Shown piece by piece: positions 42,948 through 49,914 of a stretch of DNA of 49,914 nucleotides. Position numbers and translations under genes: made by a program. The stretch is from MGIIa-L3 sp038150305 (GTDB lineage Archaea > Thermoplasmatota > Poseidoniia > Poseidoniales > Poseidoniaceae). Each line of letters begins with the position of its first letter. Within the stretch, counting starts at the first letter, position 1. Location: assembly GCA_038150305.1 (NCBI GenBank), contig JAYOTG010000011.1:1-49914 (forward strand), in the 5' to 3' direction. The notes beneath the pieces were generated by a model. It was not told the DNA's origin, ran no database searches, and saw only the letters and a list, made by a program, of their open reading frames with translations.

Positions 42948-44018
42948 CTATCCCGTTGCCTCTTCATTTGGCGGCCAGTCGAGGTGCTGCGGGTCGTCGG
43001 CGCACTGAAGCCTAGGGCCGTTCTTCCGCTCGACCACGCCCACATTTCCATCGCATACTGGGCAGCGGACAACAGCGGCCAATTGTTCGAACCATGCTGA
43101 GCGTGTTTCCGGCTCGTCGGATGCTTCGTACCAGGAGGTCAACACCCCCCGGGCGCGCTTGGGCACGGGCAGGCCTCGCGCCGTCCATGGGTCATCGACG
43201 TTGGCCAAGTTGATCATGCTGCTCTTGATCGCGTCACGTCGTCCCCGCAAGGTGGACAATCCGCTGGGGCCTCCGTCCACCACGCCGGTGGCCACAGGTC
43301 CGCCTCTGGCCACCAAGGGCAAGGTGAGGTACGTCGCCAAGAAGCCACCCAAGTGGGCCATGTGAGCAACGTTGCCACCTGCGCCACCTTCGGCGGCCCA
43401 CCATCGCGCGATTTCGAGGGCGAAATACAGAAGCGCGATGAGGCTGACCGGCCATGGTCGAATCAAAATCAGCGGGAAGGGGATCTCGTCTCGGGGCCAG
43501 CCGGCCAAATACGCGCCCAGAAGGCCGAACGCTGCGCCGCTCGCGCCCCATGCCGGCGTGATGCTCTCCCAGTTGGCCAGCGTCCACGCCAAGGAGCCAC
43601 CCAGCAGGCCGATGGCGTACACGATGGCGTACCGTTTCGTCCCGAGACGCTGTTCAAGGGGCACCCCGACCAGGGCGAGGATCACGACGTTTCCGAGCAC
43701 GTGCATGAGGTCGAATTGTGCGTGCAGGAAGCCGGCCGTCACGGCCGTGTGCCACCAGCGCGGGTCGTTCATCCGCCCCGGGATGAGCACCAGGTCAAAC
43801 CAGAGCATGAAGTCCTGAATCAGGTCCATGCGGTAGGCGGCTCCAATGAGCGCTTGCATGACGGAACCAAAGAGGACCGCAAGCACGATGCCCAAGGACA
43901 AGGGTGCTCGCGATCGGATGGCGTAACCGATGGGCAGCACCACGGCCAAGCACCACCCGACGATGAGGGCCTGTTCGAGCAGGCTGAGGGCCGGCCACGC
44001 GAACGGGACGGTGGCCAT
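42948..44018 (-). CDS. Rhomboid-family intramembrane protease with C-terminal zinc-binding domain
   Basis: A 356-residue protein. The rhomboid core has HAQFDLMHVLGN (residues 99-110), the catalytic serine in GASGAAFG (S160) and the catalytic histidine in HMAHLGGF (H222), with six or more membrane helices. Rhomboids cleave membrane proteins within or near the bilayer. After the core come a soluble linker and a cysteine-rich end, RCPVCDGNVGVVERKNG then LQCADDP, which looks like a zinc ribbon. I chose the ATG at 44018 because the open frame upstream is an antisense shadow of the ABC gene. The protease gene follows after 16 bases. No convincing TATA box was seen in the 76-base divergent spacer. 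Confidence 0.92.
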   Translation of the reverse strand: MATVPFAWPALSLLEQALIVGWCLAVVLPIGYAIRSRAPLSLGIVLAVLFGSVMQALIGAAYRMDLIQDFMLWFDLVLIPGRMNDPRWWHTAVTAGFLHAQFDLMHVLGNVVILALVGVPLEQRLGTKRYAIVYAIGLLGGSLAWTLANWESITPAWGASGAAFGLLGAYLAGWPRDEIPFPLILIRPWPVSLIALLYFALEIARWWAAEGGAGGNVAHMAHLGGFLATYLTLPLVARGGPVATGVVDGGPSGLSTLRGRRDAIKSSMINLANVDDPWTARGLPVPKRARGVLTSWYEASDEPETRSAWFEQLAAVVRCPVCDGNVGVVERKNGPRLQCADDPQHLDWPPNEEATG

Positions 44019-44094
44019 GGTCGCTCGTGGATGCCCTCCGCTTTGACGCTTCGCGGGTCGGCGGCTTCTTGGGTGCGGGTCGGCTCGCCTCAGC

Positions 44095-45333
44095 ATGGGC
44101 ACGGTGCTCGAAGCGCGCGGGCTGGTGGTCCGCCGTGGGCAACACACCGTCCTGCGTGGGGCCGATCTTTCCCTCGATGGAGGGACGTGCACCCTTTTGC
44201 TCGGTGAGAACGGCACCGGGAAGTCCACCCTCATGGAGACGCTTCTTGGCTTGCATCCGCTCGAAGAAGGGGCCGTTCTTGCGCAATCCAAGGTGGTCCG
44301 TGATGCGGAGGGAAGGCGCGCACGGCGTCCACATCTTCCCCTCGGCGTCTTGTTGCAGAGCGATGGCAGCGTGCGCGACCAGAGCGTACGGCACCATTTG
44401 CGGGTGTGTGCGTCGGCCGCAGGCGTGGACGTATCCGACGAGGCACTGGCCGAATTGGCCCAGCGCATGGACCTGCGTCACCGTCTGGACGATCGCATGC
44501 TTTCGCTCTCCGAGGGTCAGCGCCGGAAAGTCTGCGTGCTCGGCGCCTTGCTTCCAGGATTGGTCCATGGACGCGAGAGCCTTCTCATCCTTGACGAGCC
44601 CATGGCGGCCCTCGACGAACGTGGCCGCATCGCCACCGTCGCCTTGGTGGGTGAGGTCATGGCCCGAGGAGCGACGGTGCTCATCGGCACGCATCACCCT
44701 GAACGCTTCCCGCTCGCCAACCAGGCCTACGTGTTGAACGAAGGCCAACTGCAACCCATCGATCAAGAGGGCACGGCATCAAACGCCGAGATGACGTGGC
44801 CGGTCTTGACCGGAAACGCCACGCGCCCTTCCCCTTGGGGGCTTGGTCGAAGGTATGCGTGGTCCGGGGGCACGCCACTGTCTGGTGCCGTGCTTGGCGT
44901 GCTGATGACCCTGGCCCTGGCCACCTTGCTGTTTGGCGCTTCAAGCGTGGCCGCTCTGCCGCGTAACGCGGTGCTGGGCCTCCTCCTCATGCCCGCATTT
45001 GTCGCCGGTTCCGCCGGTGACGCGGCCTTGTTGACCTTGAGGCGGGACCGTGCCTTCCAACGCTTGTCCGCGCTCGGTCTCCGTCCGCGCGACCCGCTCA
45101 CCCCGCTTCTGCTGGGGGCCGTTTCCCCTCTGGTGATGGGGCTCTTGCTCGACGTCACTGTGACGATGGACGTGGCCGTCGCAGGTGCGGTCGTGGCGCT
45201 CCTGCTCAGTCAGTGCGTCGCCGCTGCAGATGCGCTTGGGTTGAGGCTGGCCCGCCCTGAAGCGCTCCACCTTAGGTTGATGATGCCGCTTCTTGTTCTG
45301 CCGTTTGGTCTGCTTCTAGACCTGCTTGCATGA
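44095..45333 (+). CDS. CcmA-CcmB fusion, cytochrome c maturation ABC transporter
   Basis: A 412-residue protein. Residues 1 to about 220 are an ABC ATPase: Walker A GENGTGKST (37-45), signature LSEGQ (138-142), Walker B LLILDE (163-168) and the H-loop in GTHHP. Residues about 255-412 have five to six membrane helices in a CcmB-like layout, with a cytoplasmic DRAFQRLSALGLRPRD segment matching the CcmB loop. CcmAB releases haem-loaded CcmE for cytochrome c assembly. These are normally two genes; the fusion plus the following ccmC and ccmD support the assignment. The stop overlaps the ccmC start. Confidence 0.82.
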   Translation: MGTVLEARGLVVRRGQHTVLRGADLSLDGGTCTLLLGENGTGKSTLMETLLGLHPLEEGAVLAQSKVVRDAEGRRARRPHLPLGVLLQSDGSVRDQSVRHHLRVCASAAGVDVSDEALAELAQRMDLRHRLDDRMLSLSEGQRRKVCVLGALLPGLVHGRESLLILDEPMAALDERGRIATVALVGEVMARGATVLIGTHHPERFPLANQAYVLNEGQLQPIDQEGTASNAEMTWPVLTGNATRPSPWGLGRRYAWSGGTPLSGAVLGVLMTLALATLLFGASSVAALPRNAVLGLLLMPAFVAGSAGDAALLTLRRDRAFQRLSALGLRPRDPLTPLLLGAVSPLVMGLLLDVTVTMDVAVAGAVVALLLSQCVAAADALGLRLARPEALHLRLMMPLLVLPFGLLLDLLA

Positions 45334-46079
45334 ACATGGTTCAAAGCCAACTGGCACAAGGGAATGTCATGGGCAAGCGCACCGGACGCGTGTGCTTGGC
45401 CCTCGGTTACCTTGGCGCCAGCGCCGCGCTCGGGTTGGCCTTCCTCTGGGTACCAAGTGTGCCAAACGACGCCTTTGAGTCACCTGAGGCCCAACGCCTG
45501 TTTTACTGGCACGTGCCGAGCGCATGGATGGCCATGATCGCTTTTGGCGTGCTCTTCGTGGGTTCCGCACTTTGGTTCATGCGACGGTCAGCCCTTGGCT
45601 GGCGTCTGCACGTGGCGGGAAGCGAGGCCGGGCTGGCCACGGGCCTGATGGCCGTGTGGTCCGGCTGCCTGTGGGGCGCCGCGGAATGGGGTGTGCCTTG
45701 GGATTGGACCGACGTTCGCTTGAACAGCTTCGCGTTGTTGACCCTCCTCGCGCTGGTGTTGGTCCTCGGTCGACGGGCACAGCCCGATGGGGTCGAGTCG
45801 CGTGACACCTTTGCCACAGCAGGGCTGTTTGGCTTCGTGCTGGTTCCCTTCACCTACATCGCCACGCGCATCTGGCAGATTCGCCATCCAGGTCCGGTCA
45901 TCGCTTCAGGGGATGGAGGCGGATCCCTCGCCCCTGAAATGGGCGCGTTGCTCGGATTTGCCACACTCTCGTTCACCGTGCTGATCGTCGGTCATCTCAT
46001 GGAAAGCGTTCATCTGACGTCGCTTGAACAGCGGCTTGACCGCCTGCAGGGCAAACTCGACGCGGAGGTGACGGAATGA
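45330..46079 (+). CDS. ccmC: CcmC, haem-handling protein of cytochrome c maturation
   Basis: A 249-residue six-helix membrane protein that delivers haem to CcmE at the outer face. The first haem-ligand histidine is in RLFYWHVPSAW (H61). The tryptophan-rich haem motif is WGVPWDWTDVRLNS (120-133), and the second histidine region is IWQIRHPGP. These are the diagnostic CcmC features. The start overlaps the stop of the fused CcmAB gene by 4 bases, so translation is coupled; MGKRTGRV at residue 14 is another possible start. Confidence 0.93.
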   Translation: MNMVQSQLAQGNVMGKRTGRVCLALGYLGASAALGLAFLWVPSVPNDAFESPEAQRLFYWHVPSAWMAMIAFGVLFVGSALWFMRRSALGWRLHVAGSEAGLATGLMAVWSGCLWGAAEWGVPWDWTDVRLNSFALLTLLALVLVLGRRAQPDGVESRDTFATAGLFGFVLVPFTYIATRIWQIRHPGPVIASGDGGGSLAPEMGALLGFATLSFTVLIVGHLMESVHLTSLEQRLDRLQGKLDAEVTE

Positions 46080-46252
46080 ACGGGATGACGGCGCTCGCGC
46101 TCGGCTATCTTGGGATGTTGGTCGCGTTGGGTGTCTGGACGTGGACCGTCATGTCCCGTGCCCGAGACATCGAACGTCGTCTGGCGTCCACCGAGGCGGC
46201 GCTTGGGTTGAACGACGGCAATGTGGACCCGGTGGCCGACGACGAGCGCTAG
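46076..46252 (+). CDS. ccmD: CcmD-like small membrane protein
   Basis: A 58-residue protein whose ATG overlaps the ccmC stop (ATGA), with GGAGGTG 6 bases upstream inside ccmC. It has one N-terminal membrane helix (TALALGYLGMLVALGVWTWT) followed by a charged amphipathic segment (SRARDIERRLASTEAAL), which is the layout of CcmD. CcmD helps release haem-loaded CcmE from the CcmABC complex. Identity rests on size, layout and position directly after ccmC. CcmE and CcmF are not in the window. Confidence 0.75.
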   Translation: MNGMTALALGYLGMLVALGVWTWTVMSRARDIERRLASTEAALGLNDGNVDPVADDER

Positions 46253-46282
46253 CCTGAAGGGAGACGCGCTGACCGACCACGC

Positions 46283-47362
46283 ATGGCGGTTGACCTTGGC
46301 GGGGCCTTTTGCCTCGTATGTGGTGCCTCGCCGCCCCTGTTCACCGACGGCATGTGCGAGTCATGCTCGCGGGAGCGAACCACGCTGATGCGAGCGCCGG
46401 ACAACATCCCGTGGACCCGGTGCGCCAGGTGCGGAGCGACGGAAGTCGAGGGCCGCTGGACCTTCATTGAGGACGAGGCGCTCATGGACGATCTGGTGCA
46501 GCGCCACGTCACCTTCCACGAGGACGCGGAGGACATCGCCATCGGCATGATGCCACAACCGATCACCGACCGTCACACCCTCCTTCACGTACAAGCCGAG
46601 GGTGTCATCGACGATCTCCTGTACACAGAGGAACGTACGGTGCGGGCTCGGATGAGCAATGGCGTGTGCCTGACGTGCACACGACGCGCAGGGAATTACT
46701 TCGAGGCGACCGTCCAACTGCGTTCAAGCGGTCGCCGCCTCGATGAAGAGGAGCTCACGACCCTCCGGGGCACCCTGGACGTCGTGATTGGGGACATGCC
46801 CGAGGACCCGATGTTCTTCATCACCAAGGAAGGACCGGTGCAGGGCGGATACGATGTGGTGCTCGGCTCGAAGGGCCTCGCCCGCGCATGGGGCCGCCAT
46901 CTCGTCCAAAACCACGGTGGACAGACCATCGAGACCAATTCGACCGTTGGGCGAAAAGACGGCGTTGACGTGACTCGACTTACCTTGCTCTACCGGATGC
47001 CGGGTTACGGCCTTGGCGACGTGATCCGCTGGCGCGATGCCATGTGGCGGCCGACCTCGTGGACGAAGGACGGCGTGATCCTCGAACGCGTGCACCGTCA
47101 CGAGCGGACCGGGGCCTCGTGGCGTGATTTGGAGCACGCGGTGGTCCTTGCTCGACACCGAGAATTGACGGTGGTCGACGTCTTGTCCGAAGATTCCAGC
47201 GCGGCAGAAATCCTCGACCCCATGACGTGGAAGGTCGAAGCCGTCGCCCTGCCTTGGGACCATGAGAGCGGATCCCGCTTGGTTTTGGCCCGCATCGAAG
47301 GCGAATGGCTCGCCTTGCCCCGTGTGGCCCATGACCGCGACCTGCTGACGAAGGGTCCATGA
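46283..47362 (+). CDS. NMD3-family ribosome biogenesis protein
   Basis: A 359-residue archaeal homologue of NMD3, which in eukaryotes escorts the large ribosomal subunit from the nucleus; the archaeal form is thought to act in late large-subunit maturation. The N-terminal zinc-binding part shows the CxxC pairs FCLVCG, MCESCS, RCARCG and VCLTCT with the family segment RRAGNYFEATVQLR. The C-terminal beta domains include GLARAWGRHLVQNHGG and RMPGYGLGDVIRW. The stop overlaps the start of the isomerase gene by 4 bases. Confidence 0.9.
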   Translation: MAVDLGGAFCLVCGASPPLFTDGMCESCSRERTTLMRAPDNIPWTRCARCGATEVEGRWTFIEDEALMDDLVQRHVTFHEDAEDIAIGMMPQPITDRHTLLHVQAEGVIDDLLYTEERTVRARMSNGVCLTCTRRAGNYFEATVQLRSSGRRLDEEELTTLRGTLDVVIGDMPEDPMFFITKEGPVQGGYDVVLGSKGLARAWGRHLVQNHGGQTIETNSTVGRKDGVDVTRLTLLYRMPGYGLGDVIRWRDAMWRPTSWTKDGVILERVHRHERTGASWRDLEHAVVLARHRELTVVDVLSEDSSAAEILDPMTWKVEAVALPWDHESGSRLVLARIEGEWLALPRVAHDRDLLTKGP

Positions 47363-48471
47363 GGTCCAGAGGGCATAGCGGGGGCATGGTGGAGGGTCCG
47401 CTCTCGCTTGCTGCCCGCATCCATGCGCTCGACAGCGAGGACATGTTCGGCCACGTCAGCCGCTTTGTTGATGACCTTGAGGCTGCTTTTGGTGCCGTTG
47501 ACGACCGGACCTGTCCGTGGTTGGCGGAGCTTCGCACCCGCACCTGGACCGGCGTCCTGTGCCTTGGCATGGGAGGTTCGGCAGCAGGCGGGTCCTTCCT
47601 CTCCAGCCTGGCCGACCATGACGGGGCCATTCCCGTGCTGTCGCACGCAGATGCATCGTTGCCAAGCTGGGTCAGTGCAGAATGGCTGGTCCTCGCAACG
47701 TCATACTCCGGGAACACCGCCGAAACATTGAGCGCCACACGCACCGCGATCGAACGTGGCCTGACCGTCGTTGTGGTGGCCACCGGAGGCGAACTGGCAG
47801 GTTTGGCAGAAACCCACGAACACGTTCACCTCGTCGGTGCACCGGGTGGTCAACCCCCGCGTTCCGCCTTCGGTCACATCTTCGGTCGACAGGTGGCGCT
47901 CATGCGTTCCCTCGGGCTCCTTCCTGCCGGCCACGGCGATGCAGGCATGCTCCAGCGCCTGCGCGCAGCCTCCCAACGCCACGACCCGCGCGACGGCGAC
48001 GAGGGCGGCGTCGAAGCCTTGTCCGAGGCGCTGCTGGAACGGTCTGTGGCCTTGCTCGGTCCGACCGAACTCGCGCCCGTGCTGACCCGCTTCAAGAATC
48101 AGTTGAACGAGAATTCAGGTCGCTTCGCACGTGTTGGCGTGGTGCCTGAAATGAACCACAACGAAGTGGTGGCATGGGGTGGCACAGGAGACGTAGCCGA
48201 TCCCACGGTGGCTGACCAAGCTGTGCTGTTGTTGACTTGGCGCGGCCTTCAGCCGGAGGTTCGCTCCCGCATCGGGTGGATGGTGCAGCACCTCGAAACG
48301 GAAGCTGCGTGGCAACTCGCAGGAGAAGGCGAAAGCCTGCTTGAAGTCATGCTCTACCACTCCATTGTGATGGATTGGATTTCGGTGACCCTGGCGGTTC
48401 ATGCCGGCAAAGACCCGACGAGCATCGGGCCCATTTCATCGCTGAAGGCTCATCTGGCGGAGCGCAGTTGA
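47359..48471 (+). CDS. Bifunctional phosphoglucose/phosphomannose isomerase
   Basis: A 370-residue SIS-fold isomerase interconverting glucose 6-phosphate or mannose 6-phosphate with fructose 6-phosphate, feeding glycolysis and glycan precursors. The first SIS domain has CLGMGGSAAGGSF and ATSYSGNTAETLSA. The catalytic region contains NENSGRFARVGVVPEMNHNE, in which glutamate and histidine are expected to act. The C-terminal YHSIVMDWISVTLAV fits the family. The start overlaps the NMD3 stop (ATGA); an ATG at 47386 (MVEGPLSLAAR) would give a more typical N terminus. Confidence 0.92.
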   Translation: MRSRGHSGGMVEGPLSLAARIHALDSEDMFGHVSRFVDDLEAAFGAVDDRTCPWLAELRTRTWTGVLCLGMGGSAAGGSFLSSLADHDGAIPVLSHADASLPSWVSAEWLVLATSYSGNTAETLSATRTAIERGLTVVVVATGGELAGLAETHEHVHLVGAPGGQPPRSAFGHIFGRQVALMRSLGLLPAGHGDAGMLQRLRAASQRHDPRDGDEGGVEALSEALLERSVALLGPTELAPVLTRFKNQLNENSGRFARVGVVPEMNHNEVVAWGGTGDVADPTVADQAVLLLTWRGLQPEVRSRIGWMVQHLETEAAWQLAGEGESLLEVMLYHSIVMDWISVTLAVHAGKDPTSIGPISSLKAHLAERS

Positions 48472-48475
48472 GCGG

Positions 48476-49090
48476 TCAGTACAGCGGACCCACGACCAAA
48501 CGTGGATCAGGGTGGCGTTCAAGCGCGTCCCCGCGGTCTTCTGGAGCCACCACGCCTTCCATGTCGATGCCATCCGGCTCGACCACGGCCAACTGAAGGT
48601 GAACGTGCGGGGCCCAACCGCCGTTTTCGTGAGGGCCGCCGAGATGACCGATGACCTCGCCTGCAGCCACGCTGTCTCCGACCTTCCAACGCTCCAGATC
48701 AGCACGAGCGAGATGTCCGTGAAGGGCCCAAAGACGTCGCGTGCTTCCGGCCCAAGGGTGGTGCGCATCGGCTGGAAGCGAAACGTCGTGCACCGTCACG
48801 ACGGTTGACCCATAGCCCCCATCGGCTTCCTCGAAGCCGACCGCATGGATGCGCCCGTCGGCGAAGGCGTGCACAGGTGTGCCTTCAGGGCCGCCGAGAT
48901 CCAGTCCGATGTGCACGTTGCGCGTGCCCCCAAACAGGGGGGTGCTGTACATCCACGGTCGGATTTCATCGTAGCGCCCGACCGTGAACGGGAACGGCGC
49001 CTCCCATCCTTCGACGGGCGGACGGGTCAGGTCAAGCACCCAGTATCCGCCCGGCATCGGCATCACGGGGTGAAAGGGCCAGTCGGCCAT
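48476..49090 (-). CDS. M23-family (LytM-type) metallopeptidase-like protein
   Basis: A 204-residue protein with the M23 metal-binding pattern: first ligands in NVHIGLDLGGPEGTPVHAFA, then the LHGHL segment, and the final HxH in APHVHLQL. M23 enzymes usually cut Gly-Gly or cross-link peptide bonds of bacterial walls, yet there is no signal peptide here and archaea lack murein. A cytoplasmic or non-peptidoglycan role is therefore likely. The ATG at 49090 (MADWPFHPV) is preferred over a TTG at 49132. The gene is convergent with the isomerase gene and divergent from the membrane-protein gene at 49164. Confidence 0.85.
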   Translation of the reverse strand: MADWPFHPVMPMPGGYWVLDLTRPPVEGWEAPFPFTVGRYDEIRPWMYSTPLFGGTRNVHIGLDLGGPEGTPVHAFADGRIHAVGFEEADGGYGSTVVTVHDVSLPADAHHPWAGSTRRLWALHGHLARADLERWKVGDSVAAGEVIGHLGGPHENGGWAPHVHLQLAVVEPDGIDMEGVVAPEDRGDALERHPDPRLVVGPLY

Positions 49091-49163
49091 GCAGGTTCGA
49101 GTCGGTCCAGCGTCATAGGTCTTCGTCGGCAAGGCTCAACCACCTTCCGCCCGAGGCCGATGC

Positions 49164-49914
49164 ATGCAGGCTTTGCTCGCCCTGAGCCTGTTGACCGTGC
49201 TTCCCGGCCTCGGATTGGCCACCTTCCTGCATCCCCAAGGCGACCGCGTGCAGCGCTGGTGTGCTGCCCCCGCACTCGGCTTGGCCGCGCTCGCCATCGC
49301 CTTCGGTGCGTTGGTGTTGCTCGGTCTCTGGTCGTTCTGGGTCGCCATCCTCGTGACGATGTTGCTCCATGCTTGGGGCCTTCTGACGCTGCATCGTGCT
49401 TCATCACCCTCGGTCTCGGAACGCGATGCTTGGTTCCGCGCCCAACGCGCTCAGCCTCGGATGTGGCTTGGAGGCCTCATCGCGCTGCTCGCCCTGCTGC
49501 CTGTGCTGGTCGCAGACATGCCGCAGGGCGTGGACTGGGTCGGTTTCACCGCGCTGGCGCACCATCTTTCGGAACGAGGCGCCTTTGTGTCGGCTTCGGG
49601 CCACAGCTGGCTCTACCCTCCGAGCTTGCCCGCATTGCTGGCTTTTCTTGCTGGCATCACCGGGTTGCCGTTGCCAAGCGTCGGCCTCGCCGTTGGTCAA
49701 TTCACCCTCGTGGCCTTGCTGCTTGGCATGTGTTCGGCCTTGGACCGCCACGGTGCTGGCGGCGAGGGCATCCTTGCCATGATGCTCGCCGTGGGGGTCT
49801 TCTCCAAAGTGCTGGACAGCGGTTGGCCGACCGTGCTCTCCCTCGCCTTGATTCCCTTCAACCTCGGAGGAGTGCTGGAGGTCGATGGCCCTCGTTCGGA
49901 AAAGCGCCTGATCC
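49164..49914 (+). CDS. Multi-pass membrane protein, possible glycosyltransferase (runs off the right edge)
   Basis: The first 250 residues are open to the window edge. They contain about seven hydrophobic helices, starting with ALLALSLLTVLPGLGLATFL, and one longer external loop, ADMPQGVDWVGFTALAHHLS then SGHSWLYPPSLPAL. An early loop with an aspartate followed by a YPP-type segment is the layout of GT-C fold polyisoprenyl-phosphate glycosyltransferases, but too little is visible to decide. The ATG at 49164 is in frame; an overlapping ATG at 49160 is in another frame. Confidence 0.7.
   Translation, partial: MQALLALSLLTVLPGLGLATFLHPQGDRVQRWCAAPALGLAALAIAFGALVLLGLWSFWVAILVTMLLHAWGLLTLHRASSPSVSERDAWFRAQRAQPRMWLGGLIALLALLPVLVADMPQGVDWVGFTALAHHLSERGAFVSASGHSWLYPPSLPALLAFLAGITGLPLPSVGLAVGQFTLVALLLGMCSALDRHGAGGEGILAMMLAVGVFSKVLDSGWPTVLSLALIPFNLGGVLEVDGPRSEKRLI

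Noticed and set aside
42931..43072. Longer start for the subtilisin-like protease
   Set aside because: The extension lies within the rhomboid gene and would bury the signal peptide 60 residues inside the protein.

Overview
The window looks like a high-GC genome fragment of a planktonic marine archaeon of the Thermoplasmatota, most likely Candidatus Poseidoniales (Marine Group II). The archaeal assignment rests on a TATA-binding protein, NMD3, an archaellum cluster with archaellins and ArlF/G/H/I/J, a SepF-like protein and a fused aconitase-X enzyme. The finer placement is inferred from very large membrane-anchored surface proteins, C-terminal zinc ribbons on membrane proteins, and a 'GWTMEQW..YGEKWL' tail that I associate with this group. 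Coding density is very high: no gene-free stretch exceeds 300 bases, and the longest (about 165 bases) holds two divergent promoters. A run of 100 Ns at 19201-19300 is an assembly gap inside a gene.

Layout. 1-15324: the 5' part of isoleucyl-tRNA synthetase (minus), a giant surface protein, glutamine-dependent NAD synthetase, a collagen-like membrane protein (minus), a fused aconitase X, a sugar-nucleotide epimerase, then a minus-strand pair of peroxiredoxin and flavin-reductase-like protein. 15489-29018: one tightly packed, largely overlapping plus-strand series. It starts with a small helical protein, a 1483-residue membrane-anchored multi-beta-sandwich protein and an acidic coiled-coil protein. 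It continues into two archaellins, a coiled-coil protein in the ArlC/D/E position, ArlF, ArlG, ArlH, ArlI and ArlJ. 29019-34932: endonuclease III (minus), TBP with its promoter, a small membrane protein, a PKD-rich surface protein and a SepF-like protein. 34927-44018: a minus-strand series of rhomboid protease, subtilisin-like protease, GlmS, KaiC-like ATPase and Maf. 44095-49914: a CcmAB fusion, CcmC and CcmD for cytochrome c maturation, NMD3, a phosphoglucose/phosphomannose isomerase, an M23-family protein (minus), and the start of a multi-pass membrane protein.

How the genes work together. The archaellum series is the centrepiece. Translational coupling (overlapping stop/start codons) ties three unrecognised upstream genes to the archaellins, which suggests an undescribed accessory or envelope module of this motor. 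Two GC-rich hairpins bracket the archaellin pair and could set its expression apart from the motor genes. ArlF carries an inserted adhesin-like repeat. Two genes (Maf, flavin-reductase-like) appear to need CTG start codons, and two archaellum genes use TTG starts with good ribosome binding sites. GlmS, the isomerase and the epimerase supply sugar precursors. SepF-like and Maf sit end to end near other envelope genes.
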